Assembly (NCBI RefSeq): GCF_000281065.1
Contig: NZ_AKKK01000009.1
Coordinates: 1 to 64,000, forward strand
Origin: Arthrobacter sp. M2012083
Lineage (GTDB): Bacteria > Actinomycetota > Actinomycetes > Actinomycetales > Micrococcaceae
Length of the DNA stretch: 64,000 bases
Reading direction: 5' to 3'
In this document: piece by piece, positions 16,399 to 25,939 of the stretch
Numbering within the stretch: the stretch's first letter is position 1
Layout: the number at the start of each line of letters is the position of its first letter
The notes under the pieces: model-generated
Told to the model about the DNA's origin: nothing
The model's database searches: none
What the model saw: the letters and a program-made list of their open reading frames with translations, nothing else
Translations under genes and position numbers: made by a program

Positions 16399-17388
16399 CT
16401 AGCTGGCGCGCTGCCTCGACACTTCGTACAGCGAGATTCCGACGGCCATGGACGCGTTGAGCGACTCCATGGCGGAGTCGATCGGAATCGAGACGATCTG
16501 GTCGCAGTTCTCGCGGACTAGCCTGCTGAGGCCCTTGCCTTCGGAACCGACCACGATGCAGACGGGTTCGGTAGCAACGGTGAGGTCGGGCAGCGAGACG
16601 TCGCCGTCGCCGTCCAAGCCAAGGACGTAGATGCCCATGTTCTTGAACTGCTTGAGCGCGTTGTTGAGGTTCGCAGCGCGGGCAACCGGGACGCGCACAG
16701 CGGCGCCGGCACTGGTCTTCCATGCGGATGCTGTGACGCCGACGGAGCGACGTTCGGGGACGATGACGCCGTGGCCGCTGAACGCGGATACGGAGCGGAT
16801 GATCGCGCCAAGGTTGCGGGGGTCGGTGATGCCGTCCAGTGCAACGAAGATGGGGGCGTTGGAGATGTGCCCCTTCTTCCACTTGGCGAGGGTTTCCTCG
16901 GCGAGGTCGTAAGCGTCCTCGTATTCGTACGGCGGGATCTGCAGAACGAGGCCCTGGTGGACGGCGTCCTCCGTCATGCGGTCCAGCTCAGCCTTGCCGG
17001 TTTCGAGCAGCGGGATGCCACGCTCAGCCGCGAGTTTGAGGGACTCCTTGACGCGGTCGTCCATCTCAATGCGGATGGCGACGTGCAGGGCCTTGGCCGG
17101 GATGCCTGCGCGGAGGGCTTCGACCACCGAGTTACGGCCTGTCACGAGCTCTTCAGTGGCACGGCCCTTGGGACCGGAGCGGGCGCCGGCGCCACCGGGA
17201 CGGGTGCCCGTTCCGCGCTTGGCAGCCGAGCGCTCAGCCAGCTGCTTGTTCTTGTATGCCTTGTGGTAGGTGCGTTCCTCCGCCTTGGGCGTTGGACCCT
17301 TGCCCTCCAGGGCCTTGCGGCCGTGGCCACCGGTTCCGGTGGTGGGGCCCTTCTTCTGCTTGACCGACCGGCGACCATTGTTGGCCAT
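16399..17388 (-). CDS. rlmB: 23S rRNA (guanosine-2'-O-)-methyltransferase RlmB (TrmH/SpoU family)
   Basis: A 329-residue SPOUT-class 2'-O-methyltransferase. A lysine- and glycine-rich N-terminal extension of about 75 residues precedes the SpoU substrate-binding domain (EELVTGRNSVVEALRAG) and the knotted catalytic domain with motif 1 (LDGITDPRNLGAIIRSV), motif 2 (CIVVGSEGKGLSRLV) and motif 3 (IPIDSAMESLNASMAVGISLYE). The long basic extension is common in actinobacterial members and should help rRNA binding. It lies downstream of cysS in the usual actinobacterial order. The ATG has an AAGGATGG site. Confidence 0.9.
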   Translation of the reverse strand: MANNGRRSVKQKKGPTTGTGGHGRKALEGKGPTPKAEERTYHKAYKNKQLAERSAAKRGTGTRPGGAGARSGPKGRATEELVTGRNSVVEALRAGIPAKALHVAIRIEMDDRVKESLKLAAERGIPLLETGKAELDRMTEDAVHQGLVLQIPPYEYEDAYDLAEETLAKWKKGHISNAPIFVALDGITDPRNLGAIIRSVSAFSGHGVIVPERRSVGVTASAWKTSAGAAVRVPVARAANLNNALKQFKNMGIYVLGLDGDGDVSLPDLTVATEPVCIVVGSEGKGLSRLVRENCDQIVSIPIDSAMESLNASMAVGISLYEVSRQRAS

Positions 17389-17468
17389 GAGATTCCATCC
17401 TTGATTTTGTGAGTAAGTCTGGAATCAAGTCTACTGACCCGATGCAATTCGGCCGCCGCGCCGGTTCC

Positions 17469-18923
17469 TCAGTCGCGTTTGAGGCTCCAAGTGGCGCCAT
17501 CCGCACCATCTTCGACGACGACGCCGGCCGCGGCAAGTGTGTCCCGGATCGCATCGGATGCTGCCCAGTCCTTGTTGGCCCTGGCAACGGCACGGGCTTC
17601 GAGTTGGGCTTCGATCAGCACTTCCAGAGCGGCATGCTCGCGCCCTTGAACAGCTTCCGGGCGTTTCACCGAATCAAGGCCAAGAACTTCGGTCATGGAG
17701 AGCACGCTGTAGAGAGCGGTTTTCGTACTCTCCAAGTCGCCGGAAGCCAATGCCGTGTTTCCTGCCCGCACGGTTTCGTGCAGCACGCCGAGGGCCTGAG
17801 GCACGTTGAGGTCGTCATCCATGGCCGCGATGAAAGCAGCGGGCATGTTGGCCTGCGGGGACACGTCCGAGGCGCCTGTACCCACCTTGGAGGATGCTTT
17901 GTGGATGAAACCGTCAATACGCTCGACGGCGGCTGCGGCTTCCTGCAGCGACGTAGGCCGGTAATCCAGGATGGAGCGGTAGTGTGCTTGGCCGAGGTAA
18001 TACCGAACCACGCGCGGTGGGGCGAGCTCCAGCATTTCGGCCGGGCTCACGGTGTTGCCGATGGACTTGGACATCTTTTCGCCCTCGTAGGTGACCATGC
18101 CGTTGTGCATCCAAAAATTGGCGAATTCGTCACCGGCGGCCTGGGACTGGGCCATCTCGTTCTCGTGGTGCGGGAAGCGAAGATCCAGTCCTCCACCATG
18201 GATATCAAACCGCGGGCCCAAATACTTGGTGACCATGGCTGAGCACTCGAGGTGCCATCCGGGACGGCCGGCACCCCAAGGGGATTCCCACTTGGCGGTG
18301 ACGGGTTCGCCGTCTTTGAAACCCTTCCACAGCGCGAAGTCGCGGGGATCGCGCTTGCCTCGGGGGTCGGCGTCGGGCGCTCCCTGCATGTCATCGATGT
18401 TCTGCCGCGTCAGCGAGCCGTACTTGCTCCAGGAACGGACGTCGAAATAGACGTCACCGGAATCATCCAGTGCGGGGTAGGCATGGCCTCGGTCGATGAG
18501 ACGCTGGATGAGCGCGTGCATTTCCGGGATGTGCCCGGTAGCACGGGGTTCATAAGTGGGCCGTTGGACACCGAGGGATTCATAGGCGTTCTCGAATTCC
18601 TGCTCATAGCGGTAGGCCAAGGCCCACCACTCTTCGGCTTGGCGCGCCGACGGTTCAGCGTCCCAGTCCGGACCGAACGACTGCGCGGACTTGGCCAGGA
18701 TCTTGTCGTCGATGTCCGTGACATTGCGCACTACCGTAACCCGGAGGCCGCGGAATTCGAGCCAGCGGGTCAGTTGGTCGAAGGCTATGGCCGACCTGAC
18801 GTGCCCCACGTGCGGCATTCCTTGGACGGTGGCCCCGCAGTAGTACACGCTGGCCTTGCCGTCTTCGAGGGGAACGAAGTCACGGACTTCGGCGGAGGCG
18901 GTGTCATAGAAGCGCAGGGTCAC
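17469..18923 (-). CDS. cysS: cysteine--tRNA ligase
   Basis: A 484-residue class I aminoacyl-tRNA synthetase. The HIGH-type motif appears as [10 protein letters not shown], the zinc-site elements as [17 protein letters not shown] and [11 protein letters not shown], and the KMSKS loop as [11 protein letters not shown]. Length and order fit CysRS, followed by the anticodon-binding domain. The start is GTG ([13 protein letters not shown]). It sits in the conserved order ispD-ispF-(lipoprotein)-cysS-rlmB. Confidence 0.95.
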   Translation of the reverse strand: MTLRFYDTASAEVRDFVPLEDGKASVYYCGATVQGMPHVGHVRSAIAFDQLTRWLEFRGLRVTVVRNVTDIDDKILAKSAQSFGPDWDAEPSARQAEEWWALAYRYEQEFENAYESLGVQRPTYEPRATGHIPEMHALIQRLIDRGHAYPALDDSGDVYFDVRSWSKYGSLTRQNIDDMQGAPDADPRGKRDPRDFALWKGFKDGEPVTAKWESPWGAGRPGWHLECSAMVTKYLGPRFDIHGGGLDLRFPHHENEMAQSQAAGDEFANFWMHNGMVTYEGEKMSKSIGNTVSPAEMLELAPPRVVRYYLGQAHYRSILDYRPTSLQEAAAAVERIDGFIHKASSKVGTGASDVSPQANMPAAFIAAMDDDLNVPQALGVLHETVRAGNTALASGDLESTKTALYSVLSMTEVLGLDSVKRPEAVQGREHAALEVLIEAQLEARAVARANKDWAASDAIRDTLAAAGVVVEDGADGATWSLKRD

Positions 18924-18958
18924 CGCTCCAGATTAGCCGATGACGCGGCTAGGCCTGC

Positions 18959-19312
18959 CTACTTGCAGTATTCGCCGATCTTGTTGAACTGCACCTTGAG
19001 CTTCTCCTGCTGGTCCTGGGTAGCTGCCCCGAGGGACGACGACGCCGCTTCGTCCATGATCGCAGCCATTTCCTTAATGGGGTTACCGATCTCCGGAGCG
19101 AGTTTGCCTGCGATCTGGTGATAGTGCTCGGCGATCTGCTTGGACTGCTGTTGCTGGTTGCCGTCGGGCTTGAAGGTGTCGTTGTTCAGGAACTCGCAGC
19201 TGGCTGTTACGTCCATCGTTTGGGTCCCGCCGCAGCCGCTCAGCAGGAGCGATGCAGCCAAGCCTGCGGACACCATAGCGGAGCGCACGACGCCGGCACG
19301 TGGCTTAACCAT
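18959..19312 (-). CDS. small hypothetical lipoprotein
   Basis: A 117-residue protein with a lipoprotein signal (ASLLLSGC) and a short mature domain rich in Gln, Glu and Lys, probably helical. No family recognised. The ATG at 19312 overlaps the end of ispF by eight bases (ATGGTTAA), so its translation is probably coupled to ispF. An open frame extends upstream inside ispF but lacks protein character. Its fixed place between ispF and cysS does not reveal a role. Confidence 0.75.
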   Translation of the reverse strand: MVKPRAGVVRSAMVSAGLAASLLLSGCGGTQTMDVTASCEFLNNDTFKPDGNQQQQSKQIAEHYHQIAGKLAPEIGNPIKEMAAIMDEAASSSLGAATQDQQEKLKVQFNKIGEYCK

Positions 19313-19862
19313 GAGGCGCCCCTTTTGCGGGACCGGGCTCGGTTGCCGTCGTCTCGTGTCCGGAGACCGGGTACACCAGGGCCGTGGCAACAGCGGAGAT
19401 ACCTTCGCCGCGACCGGTGAAACCGAGGCCGTCGCTGGTGGTTGCCGTGACACTGATCGGCGCGCCGGCAGCTTCGCTCAAGACCTTCTGGGATTCTTCC
19501 CGGCGCGGACCGAATTTGGGACGGTTGGCCACGAACTGCACTGCCACATTGCCGATCTCGAATCCGGCCGCGCGCACAATGCGTGCCGCTTCGCCAAGAA
19601 GCTTGACCCCTGAGGCACCTGCGAACTCGGGACGGTCAGTGCCGAAGTGGGTGCCCAGGTCACCGATTCCGCACGCAGAAAAGAGCGCGTCGGCAGCGGC
19701 GTGAGCAACGCAATCGCCGTCGGAATGCCCTGAAAGCCCCTGTTCGCCTTCCCAGAAGAGCCCGCCCAACCACAGCGGCTGCGGGTCATTTTCGGGAGCA
19801 AACGCATGGACGTCTATGCCCACACCGGTGCGGGGAAGCACCATGTTTTGGTTCAGTGTCAT
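19305..19862 (-). CDS. ispF: 2-C-methyl-D-erythritol 2,4-cyclodiphosphate synthase
   Basis: A 185-residue enzyme of the MEP isoprenoid pathway that forms MEcPP from the CDP-ME-2-phosphate intermediate. The metal ligands are seen in GIDVHAF and in the following SGHSDGD; the C-terminal part has [16 protein letters not shown] tail after about residue 165 ([17 protein letters not shown]) exceeds the usual length of about 160. Its ATG overlaps the ispD stop by one base (TGATG), so the two MEP genes are coupled. Confidence 0.93.
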   Translation of the reverse strand: MTLNQNMVLPRTGVGIDVHAFAPENDPQPLWLGGLFWEGEQGLSGHSDGDCVAHAAADALFSACGIGDLGTHFGTDRPEFAGASGVKLLGEAARIVRAAGFEIGNVAVQFVANRPKFGPRREESQKVLSEAAGAPISVTATTSDGLGFTGRGEGISAVATALVYPVSGHETTATEPGPAKGAPHG

Positions 19863-20644
19863 CAGCCTTCAACCCAACGAATCCCCAGCGGGCCTTCCAG
19901 CAATCCCTCGGCAATGATGAGATCCAACGGCGTGGTGATCTTCAGCGACTGGCTGGCCCCGCGGACAGCGTGGACCGGAACGCCGAGGAGTTCCACCAGC
20001 ATGGCGTCGTCGGTGACAGCTGCGGACTGCTTGTCGTCGAAAAGTTCAGCGGCTTCGTGTGCCCTCCGCAGGACCGCCAGTTCGAAACCCTGCGGGGTTT
20101 GCACGGCCCGCAACTGTTCGCGGGGAGCTGTTCCCGTGACAACTTCCGGGGCGATGGAGGAGTCTGAGCCATTCGTCTCGGCAACAGTTTTGATAGTGTC
20201 CACCACAGGCATGGTGGGAATGACGGCCTTCGCACCGGACGCCAAAGCGTCGGAGACGCGCTGGAAAACCCGTTCGGGTGTAAGGGCACGTGCGGCGTCG
20301 TGGACCAGGACCAGTTCGGTTCCGTCCTCCAAAGCAGCCATGGCAGCCCGGACGGAATCCGCGCGGGAGGAACCGCCGTCGACAACTGAAATTTCGGGGC
20401 CGCCGTCCACCAGGTCAATGGTGAACTCGGAGATCGATTCGCGCAGTGCCGTGTCCCCCTTGGGCACGGCGACGCAGATCTGGCGCGCGACATCCGAGGC
20501 AACCACCCCACGGAGGGCATGCATCAGGATGGTTTCTCCGCCCAGTGGAACCTGGGCCTTGGGCATGCCGTAGCCGAGTCGCTCACCGGAGCCGGCAGCA
20601 ACCACGATCACCGCCGTGACGGCGCGCTTGGAAGGAATACTCAT
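19862..20644 (-). CDS. ispD: 2-C-methyl-D-erythritol 4-phosphate cytidylyltransferase
   Basis: A 260-residue nucleotidyltransferase that makes CDP-ME in the MEP pathway. The CTP-binding loop [18 protein letters not shown] is at the N terminus, followed by [14 protein letters not shown] and a Thr/Lys-containing C-terminal region ([18 protein letters not shown]). I choose the ATG at 20644 over an upstream TTG at 20668, since the conserved sequence starts shortly after it. The gene is separated from carD by the carD terminator, so it may have its own promoter or receive read-through. Confidence 0.93.
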   Translation of the reverse strand: MSIPSKRAVTAVIVVAAGSGERLGYGMPKAQVPLGGETILMHALRGVVASDVARQICVAVPKGDTALRESISEFTIDLVDGGPEISVVDGGSSRADSVRAAMAALEDGTELVLVHDAARALTPERVFQRVSDALASGAKAVIPTMPVVDTIKTVAETNGSDSSIAPEVVTGTAPREQLRAVQTPQGFELAVLRRAHEAAELFDDKQSAAVTDDAMLVELLGVPVHAVRGASQSLKITTPLDLIIAEGLLEGPLGIRWVEG

Positions 20645-20663
20645 GGACACCAGAGTACTTCGT

Positions 20664-20703
20664 GGCAAAAAGAAACCCGGCGGCGCTTTCGCACCACCGG
20701 GCT
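20664..20703 (-). terminator. intrinsic terminator of carD
   Basis: Read on the minus strand: CCCGGTGGTGC, loop GAAA, GCGCCGCCGGG, then TTTCTTTTT. This is a classic hairpin plus U-run a few bases after the carD stop. It reaches to within 20 bases of the ispD start. Confidence 0.85.
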
Positions 20704-20709
20704 CAATTC

Positions 20710-21192
20710 TTAGGAAGCCAAGACCTCGTCGAGAACGCTTGCAGCCTTCTCTTCGTCTGTCTTCTCAGCCAGGGCCAGTTCTGAAATCAGAATCTGCCGC
20801 GCCTTGGCCAGCATCCGCTTCTCACCTGCGGAAAGGCCGCGATCGTGATCACGACGCCAAAGATCGCGAACGACCTCTGCCACCTTGATGACATCGCCTG
20901 AAGCAAGCTTCTCCAGGTTCGCCTTGTAACGACGTGACCAGTTGGTAGGCTCTTCAGTGAACTCGGCGCGGAGAACGTCAAACACGTGCTCCAAGCCTTC
21001 TTTGCCCACTACGTCCCGGACCCCAACAAGGTCAACATTCTCTGCTGGAACTTCAATGGTCAGATCACCCTGAGCCACCTTGAGCTTGAGATACATCTTC
21101 TCTTCGCCCTTGATGGTGCGCATCTTGATTTCCTCAATTTTTGCTGCACCGTGGTGAGGGTAAACTACTGTCTCGCCGACCTCAAAAACCAT
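20710..21192 (-). CDS. carD: CarD-family transcriptional regulator
   Basis: A 160-residue protein that binds RNA polymerase and stabilises open complexes at rRNA and other promoters in actinobacteria. The N-terminal RNAP-interaction domain starts [22 protein letters not shown]; the C-terminal helical DNA-binding domain contains [17 protein letters not shown] and [18 protein letters not shown]. Length matches mycobacterial CarD (about 162). Its position upstream of ispD-ispF is conserved in actinobacteria. Confidence 0.95.
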   Translation of the reverse strand: MVFEVGETVVYPHHGAAKIEEIKMRTIKGEEKMYLKLKVAQGDLTIEVPAENVDLVGVRDVVGKEGLEHVFDVLRAEFTEEPTNWSRRYKANLEKLASGDVIKVAEVVRDLWRRDHDRGLSAGEKRMLAKARQILISELALAEKTDEEKAASVLDEVLAS

Positions 21193-21470
21193 GTGGACTT
21201 TCCCCTTTCCCGCAGATTAGTCTATCACGATTAAGGCATACGACTGGCATCGGACAGGCCCTTCTGCCGCGCCAATAAAGGGAATAAGGCCTTAAACGAC
21301 TTCCTCCAAGGTCTTGACGTATTCCGGTAAAGGTGCTTTGAGCAAGCAACGTGCGATCAAGATCTCCTCCGTTGACGGCGCCACATAGCCTTCCCGAATC
21401 CATATTTCCGGGGGTTTGCCGATAGGCTATGGCTGAAAAGTGTTCCAATGACTCTTGAGGAGTAGGTGTC
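21193..21470. other. divergent promoter region carD / lipoprotein
   Basis: About 280 bases without a gene, between divergent carD and the lipoprotein gene. It should contain both promoters. I could not single out a -35/-10 pair with confidence. Confidence 0.4.
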
Positions 21471-22022
21471 GTGCGCAATACTGCGATGAACCCTGTCCAG
21501 CGCGGCAAGCTGGCAATTGCGGCGGCTGCAATCGGCGTCGGTCTTCTGTCCGTCACCGGCTGTGGATTCGTCAACGCCCAGCAGACTACCCACCAGTACT
21601 CGGCATCGGACGGGATCAAAGCTGATCTCGGTCCCCTGCAGCTACGCAACATCCTGATTGTTGCCTCGGGCGAGAACGAGCCCGGCCGCGTTATCGGCGC
21701 CGTCTTCAACACCTCCGCCACCGACGCCACCCTCACCGTGAGTGGGGCCAACGGCGCCCAGACCGAAATCCCGGTCAAGGCCAACGGGGAGACGTTCCTG
21801 AACGACACCGCCGATGCGGCGATCCTCAGCACCGCGGGCGTCATCCCAGGTGGCCTGGTTCCGATCACCATCCGCAGCGGTTCCGACTCCGCTACCGTCA
21901 ACGTCCCGGTGCTTGACGGCACTCTGCCTGAGTACGCCAAGTACCTGCCCACCACGCCGACCCCGACGGCAACGCCGACGTCCACGGCTACGTCCTCGGA
22001 GGCACCGGCCGCCGGTCACTAG
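21471..22022 (+). CDS. hypothetical lipoprotein
   Basis: A 183-residue predicted lipoprotein (hydrophobic LAIAAAAIGVGLLSVTGC lipobox) with a beta-sandwich-like body (ADLGPLQLRNILIVASGENEPGRVIGAVFNTSATDATLTV) and a Thr/Pro/Ser-rich C-terminal tail. The pattern resembles small secreted lipoproteins often found beside phosphate or copper genes in actinobacteria; no function is claimed. The GTG start has a TTGAGGAG site about ten bases upstream. It is monocistronic, ending in a strong terminator. Confidence 0.75.
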   Translation: MRNTAMNPVQRGKLAIAAAAIGVGLLSVTGCGFVNAQQTTHQYSASDGIKADLGPLQLRNILIVASGENEPGRVIGAVFNTSATDATLTVSGANGAQTEIPVKANGETFLNDTADAAILSTAGVIPGGLVPITIRSGSDSATVNVPVLDGTLPEYAKYLPTTPTPTATPTSTATSSEAPAAGH

Positions 22023-22044
22023 GCACGCTACACACCATGCAGCA

Positions 22045-22080
22045 AAGGAAGGGTCCCGCCTCGGCGGGACCCTTCCTTGT
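22045..22080 (+). terminator. terminator of the lipoprotein gene
   Basis: AAGGAAGGGTCCCGCC (22045-22060), a two-base loop and GGCGGGACCCTTCCTT (22063-22078) form a perfect 16-bp stem 22 bases after the stop codon, followed by GTGTGTG. Confidence 0.8.
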
Positions 22081-22213
22081 GTGTGTAGCTGCCAAGCTGA
22101 CGACGCCCAAATTTGCCCGGGCCACCCTGCCGGGCCGACGACACCCAAATCCGGGCATCGTCAGCCGCTTTCCGTGGTGCCAACGAATATGCGCGTCGCC
22201 GGTAGGGAAAGCT

Positions 22214-22894
22214 CTACGGCTCGAACTTGTACCCCAGTCCGCGCACTGTGACCAAGTAACGCGGCGCTGACGGGTCCGGCTCGATCTTGCTGCGAAGCCG
22301 CTTCACGTGGACATCGAGTGTCTTGGTGTCCCCCACATAGTCCGAACCCCAGACACGGTCAATCAATTGTCCACGCGTCAATACCCGGCCTGAGTTGCGG
22401 AGCAGCATCTCCAGCAGCTCGAACTCCTTGAGCGGCAGCGAAACCTGCTCCCCGTTGACGCTCACCACGTGACGTTCGATGTCCATGCGGACTGGACCGG
22501 CCTGCACGGTGGACGTCATGAGTTCCTCCGGCTCACCCTGCCGGCGCAGCACCGCACGGACGCGGGCCACGAGCTCCCGGGACGAATAAGGCTTGGTGAC
22601 ATAGTCATCCGCTCCAAGCTCCAAGCCAACAACCTTGTCGATTTCCGAGTCCTTGGCCGTCAGCATAATGACGGGAACACTGGAACGCTGGCGAAGTTGT
22701 CGGCACACTTCCGTGCCCGGCGTTCCCGGCAACTGCAGATCCAGGAGGACAAGGTCGGCACCGTTCCGGTCGAATTCCACCAAGGCGTCGCTGCCGTTGT
22801 CCACTACCTCGACGTCAAAACCCTCTTTGCCCAGGAGATAGGACAGGGGGTCGCTGAAGGACTCTTCGTCCTCCACTATCAAAATCCGGCTCAA
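22214..22894 (-). CDS. regX3: response regulator RegX3 (phosphate-responsive, OmpR/PhoB family)
   Basis: A 226-residue response regulator with a receiver domain (VEDEESFSD; phospho-acceptor Asp52 in LLDLQLPG; switch Lys in VTKPYSSRELVARVRAVLRR) and a C-terminal winged helix (LPLKEFELLEMLLRNSGRVLTR, then DTKTLDVHVKRLRSKI). It is the partner of the SenX3 kinase, whose 3' end overlaps this start by four bases (ATGA). It should control the phosphate-starvation response; a PHO-box-like array lies upstream of senX3. Confidence 0.93.
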   Translation of the reverse strand: MSRILIVEDEESFSDPLSYLLGKEGFDVEVVDNGSDALVEFDRNGADLVLLDLQLPGTPGTEVCRQLRQRSSVPVIMLTAKDSEIDKVVGLELGADDYVTKPYSSRELVARVRAVLRRQGEPEELMTSTVQAGPVRMDIERHVVSVNGEQVSLPLKEFELLEMLLRNSGRVLTRGQLIDRVWGSDYVGDTKTLDVHVKRLRSKIEPDPSAPRYLVTVRGLGYKFEP

Positions 22895-24177
22895 GCGCTG
22901 GCTCCTTGCTCTTGGGCGCCACTGGCGCCCCCTTGATGATTCACGTGATGGGGTTCTTGAATCGCGTGATGAGGCTCGACGGCGGCATCAGCCGCCGGAA
23001 GTTCGGAAGATGCAGCCGCAGCGGAAGCCGGAAGGCCGGCGTCGTCATCCTGGCCTTCCATCTCAGGCAGGCGGATGGTGAAGGTTGATCCTTGGCCGGG
23101 CTGGGACCACACGGTTACCTCGCCGCCGTGGTTGGACACGACGTGCTTGACGATGCTGAGCCCCAGGCCAGTGCCACCGGTATGCCGCGATCGTGCTGCG
23201 TCGACGCGGTAGAACCGCTCGAACACACGCTCCTGGTCCTCCGGAGTCAGGCCTTCGCCTTGGTCCGTGACAGAGATGGCCACCACGCCCTCGCGCGTCC
23301 GGACGCCGACACCTACACGCGTGTTTTCCGGTGAATAGCGAATGGCGTTGTCGATCAGGTTGCGGAGTGCTGTCACCAGGAGGTCGCGGTCGCCGAAAAC
23401 CAGCGACTCGGAGTGCCCGCCCACCACGATCTGGATATTCTTGCTCTCAGCCGGCAGCTGCGAGCGGTCCACGGCCTCGGTGATCACCGTATTGATATCC
23501 ACCGCGTGGCCCTGCTGGGCAACGTTGGCGCCCTGCAGGCGGGAAAGTTCAATGATGTCCTGGACCAAGGCCGCCAGCCGGCCGGACTCCTTGTGCATGC
23601 GCTTGGCGAACCTGCGCACGGCTTCTTCGTCATCAGGCGACGCTTCCAAGGCCTCGGCCAGGAGCGAGATGGCGCCGACGGGTGTCTTGAGTTCGTGGGA
23701 CACGTTGGCCACGAAGTCGTTGCGGATCTCCTCAGTGCGGGTGATCTCAGTGCGGTCGTCAGCCAGCAGCACGATGTATTCCCAACCGAGCATGGCTGCC
23801 CGGACCTGGACCACAATGGTGCCCTTGCCCAGCGGACCGCGCGGGAGTTCGTACTGTTCCTCGAGGATCACCCCGTCCCGGCGGACCTTGGCGGTCATGT
23901 CCAGGAGTTGCTTGTGGACCACCGTGTGGCCACGCACCAGGCCATAGGCATACGCTGCCGGACTCGCACGGACTACGCCGTCGATGGCGTCCACCACGAC
24001 AAAGGCGCGCCCGACGACGGCAAGTACTTCCGCTGCGCCCTCAGGAAGCAGTGGCTCAGTCACGTCCAGGTCCACGATGCTGCGTTGCCGCTCGCTGATC
24101 CTGAACGCGAGCATGCCAAAGACGCCCAACGACAGGCCTACGAGACCTGCGACGACACCTATGAGCAATGGATCCAC
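22891..24177 (-). CDS. senX3: sensor histidine kinase SenX3
   Basis: A 428-residue membrane kinase. One transmembrane segment (residues 4-24) and a PAS-like region (about 45-140) precede the HisKA domain with phospho-acceptor His161 in NVSHELKTPVGAI and the ATPase domain (DNAIRYSP, VTDQGEGLTPEDQERVFERFYR, GTGLGLSIVKHV). A low-complexity tail of about 50 residues with HH-rich PHHAIQEPHHVNHQ follows. The domain plan matches SenX3/PhoR phosphate sensors, which are gated by the Pst transporter through PhoU. PhoU is encoded divergently 190 bases away. Confidence 0.93.
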   Translation of the reverse strand: MDPLLIGVVAGLVGLSLGVFGMLAFRISERQRSIVDLDVTEPLLPEGAAEVLAVVGRAFVVVDAIDGVVRASPAAYAYGLVRGHTVVHKQLLDMTAKVRRDGVILEEQYELPRGPLGKGTIVVQVRAAMLGWEYIVLLADDRTEITRTEEIRNDFVANVSHELKTPVGAISLLAEALEASPDDEEAVRRFAKRMHKESGRLAALVQDIIELSRLQGANVAQQGHAVDINTVITEAVDRSQLPAESKNIQIVVGGHSESLVFGDRDLLVTALRNLIDNAIRYSPENTRVGVGVRTREGVVAISVTDQGEGLTPEDQERVFERFYRVDAARSRHTGGTGLGLSIVKHVVSNHGGEVTVWSQPGQGSTFTIRLPEMEGQDDDAGLPASAAAASSELPAADAAVEPHHAIQEPHHVNHQGGASGAQEQGASA

Positions 24178-24236
24178 GTGTCCAGCTTATGCTGTGGAAA
24201 CACGGGCAAGCAGTGATCCAGCGCCAAACGCCGACG

Positions 24237-24280
24237 GTTCAACTAACGTTCATCTAAAGGAGCCGAACAGTTCACTGGCC
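24237..24280. promoter_or_regulatory. PHO-box-like direct repeats (RegX3/PhoP site)
   Basis: GTTCA occurs at 24237, 24248 and 24270, that is at phases 0, 11 and 33 bases, so three of four consecutive 11-base units carry the core (GTTCAACTAAC, GTTCATCTAAA, a degenerate unit, GTTCACTGGCC). Streptomyces PhoP boxes are built from 11-base direct repeats with a GTTCA core. The array lies between divergent senX3-regX3 and phoU, so autoregulation and phosphate control of both are expected. Confidence 0.7.
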
Positions 24281-24367
24281 CCTGACACAGTTACTGGTTG
24301 GACTGTCAATGGTTTTGAAATCCGACCCCCATTGTGGGAATAGGATTTCCAAGGAAAGGACGCCTTA

Positions 24368-25021
24368 GTGCGCAAGGTTTTTCAGGAGGAGCTCACCCAG
24401 GTAGGTGACGACCTCATCGAGATCTCCAAGCTGGTTCACGAAGCAATCACGAAGGCTACTACGTCCTTCGAAGGCGCCGACGTGGATCTTGCCCAGGACG
24501 TCATCGCGGCAGATGCCCGCATCGACTTCCTGCAGAACAGCCTCGACGAGCGCGCCATCGACATCCTTGCCCTGCAGGGTCCTGTCGCGAGTGACCTCCG
24601 CATGATTGTGGGTTCGCTGCGTATGAGTGCGTCGCTTGAACGCATGGGAGACCTGGCCCGCCACGTTGCCCAGCTGGCGCGCCTGCGCTACCCGGCCACC
24701 GTGATTCCGGCGTCGCTGACCCAGACCTTCAAGGCCATGGCCCAGCACGACATCGAAATTACCGCCAAGGTGATCGAACTGCTGGAGACCCGCGATCTTG
24801 AGGTAGCCCGCGACATCCTCAAGATCAACATCGCCGTGGACGACCTCCACCTCAGCGTCTTCAAGGCCATTGCTTCCCCCGAGTGGAACGAAAGCCCGTC
24901 CACCACGGTGGATGTCGCCCTGGCCAGCCGCTACTTCGAGCGCTTCGCCGACCACGGCGTCTCCGTCGCCCGCAAGGTCACCTACTTGGTGACGGGCGAA
25001 TGGCAGCCTGAAGGCTTCTAG
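24368..25021 (+). CDS. phoU: phosphate signalling protein PhoU
   Basis: A 217-residue all-helical protein built from two PhoU three-helix repeats (FQEELTQVGDDLIEISKLVHEAI; GSLRMSASLERMGDLARHVAQLARL; then DIEITAKVIELLETRDLEVARDI). It links the Pst phosphate transporter to the SenX3 kinase. The start is GTG after AAGGAAAGGA. It faces senX3-regX3 across a PHO-box-like array; pst genes are not in the window. Confidence 0.92.
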   Translation: MRKVFQEELTQVGDDLIEISKLVHEAITKATTSFEGADVDLAQDVIAADARIDFLQNSLDERAIDILALQGPVASDLRMIVGSLRMSASLERMGDLARHVAQLARLRYPATVIPASLTQTFKAMAQHDIEITAKVIELLETRDLEVARDILKINIAVDDLHLSVFKAIASPEWNESPSTTVDVALASRYFERFADHGVSVARKVTYLVTGEWQPEGF

Positions 25022-25043
25022 CCTTTCGCTACTGCAGAACAAA

Positions 25044-25081
25044 CGACGACGGCCGGTCACCTAAGTGACCGGCCGTCGTCG
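25044..25081. terminator. bidirectional terminator between phoU and gpmA
   Basis: A perfect 17-bp stem (CGACGACGGCCGGTCAC, 25044-25060) around the loop CTAA, with its complement at 25065-25081, lies between convergent phoU and gpmA. The flanks are AAA on the left and TAGTTT on the right. Confidence 0.85.
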
Positions 25082-25093
25082 TAGTTTCAACAG

Positions 25094-25843
25094 TTAGGAC
25101 TTTTTGCCCTGGTTGGCCACTGCGAGGATGGCCTGTGCTGCTGCGTCGGGGTCCAGGTAGGTTCCGCCCGGGTTGATGGGCTGGAAGTCCTCATCCAGTT
25201 CATAGACCAGCGGGATGCCCGTGGGAATGTTCAGCCCGGCGATGGCGTCGTCGCTGATGCCGTCCAAGTGCTTCACGAGGGCACGCAGGGAGTTGCCGTG
25301 GGCGGTGACCAGAACGGTCTTGCCGGCCTTGAGGTCTTCCTTGATGTCCGATTCCCAGTAAGGGAGCAGGCGGACCAGGACGTCCTTGAGGCATTCGGTG
25401 CGCGGCAGTGCGTCGCCGAGGTCCTTATAGCGGACGTCGTGTGCCTGCGAGAATTCGCTGTCGTCGGACAGGGGCGGCGGCGGGGTGTCGTAGCTGCGGC
25501 GCCATTCCATGAACTGCTCTTCGCCGTATTCGGCAAGGGTCTGGGCCTTGTCCTTGCCCTGCAGGGCGCCGTAGTGGCGCTCATTCAGGCGCCAGTCGCG
25601 CTTGACGGGGATCCACCCGCGGTCGGCCTTGTCCAAGGCCATGTTGGCGGTGTTGATGGCACGCTTCAGGAGCGAGGTGTAGAGGACGTCCGGAAGGATC
25701 TCGTTCTCAACCAGGAGCTCTCCACCGCGCACTGCTTCTTCGCGGCCTTGATCGTTCAGGTCAACGTCCACCCAACCGGTGAACAGGTTCTTGGCGTTCC
25801 ATTCGCTGTGGCCATGGCGCAGCAGAATCAGCTTGTAAGTCAT
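25094..25843 (-). CDS. gpmA: 2,3-bisphosphoglycerate-dependent phosphoglycerate mutase
   Basis: A 249-residue glycolytic enzyme that interconverts 3- and 2-phosphoglycerate. The phosphohistidine motif [10 protein letters not shown] is at the N terminus; [22 protein letters not shown] and [15 protein letters not shown] follow. The start is the ATG at 25843 ([11 protein letters not shown]); another ATG three codons upstream is in frame. Open frame further upstream overlaps the divergent methyltransferase and is not coding. Its position beside senX3-regX3 matches the gpm1-senX3-regX3 order of mycobacteria, with phoU between. Confidence 0.93.
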   Translation of the reverse strand: MTYKLILLRHGHSEWNAKNLFTGWVDVDLNDQGREEAVRGGELLVENEILPDVLYTSLLKRAINTANMALDKADRGWIPVKRDWRLNERHYGALQGKDKAQTLAEYGEEQFMEWRRSYDTPPPPLSDDSEFSQAHDVRYKDLGDALPRTECLKDVLVRLLPYWESDIKEDLKAGKTVLVTAHGNSLRALVKHLDGISDDAIAGLNIPTGIPLVYELDEDFQPINPGGTYLDPDAAAQAILAVANQGKKS

Positions 25844-25939
25844 GGTTTTCATCCTAGCCGAGCACTTACGTGCCCTGCCCGGCGTTACGTCCGGCAACGA
25901 ACCCCGCGGACTGATGCGGGCAAGGATAAAGTGGGGGCC

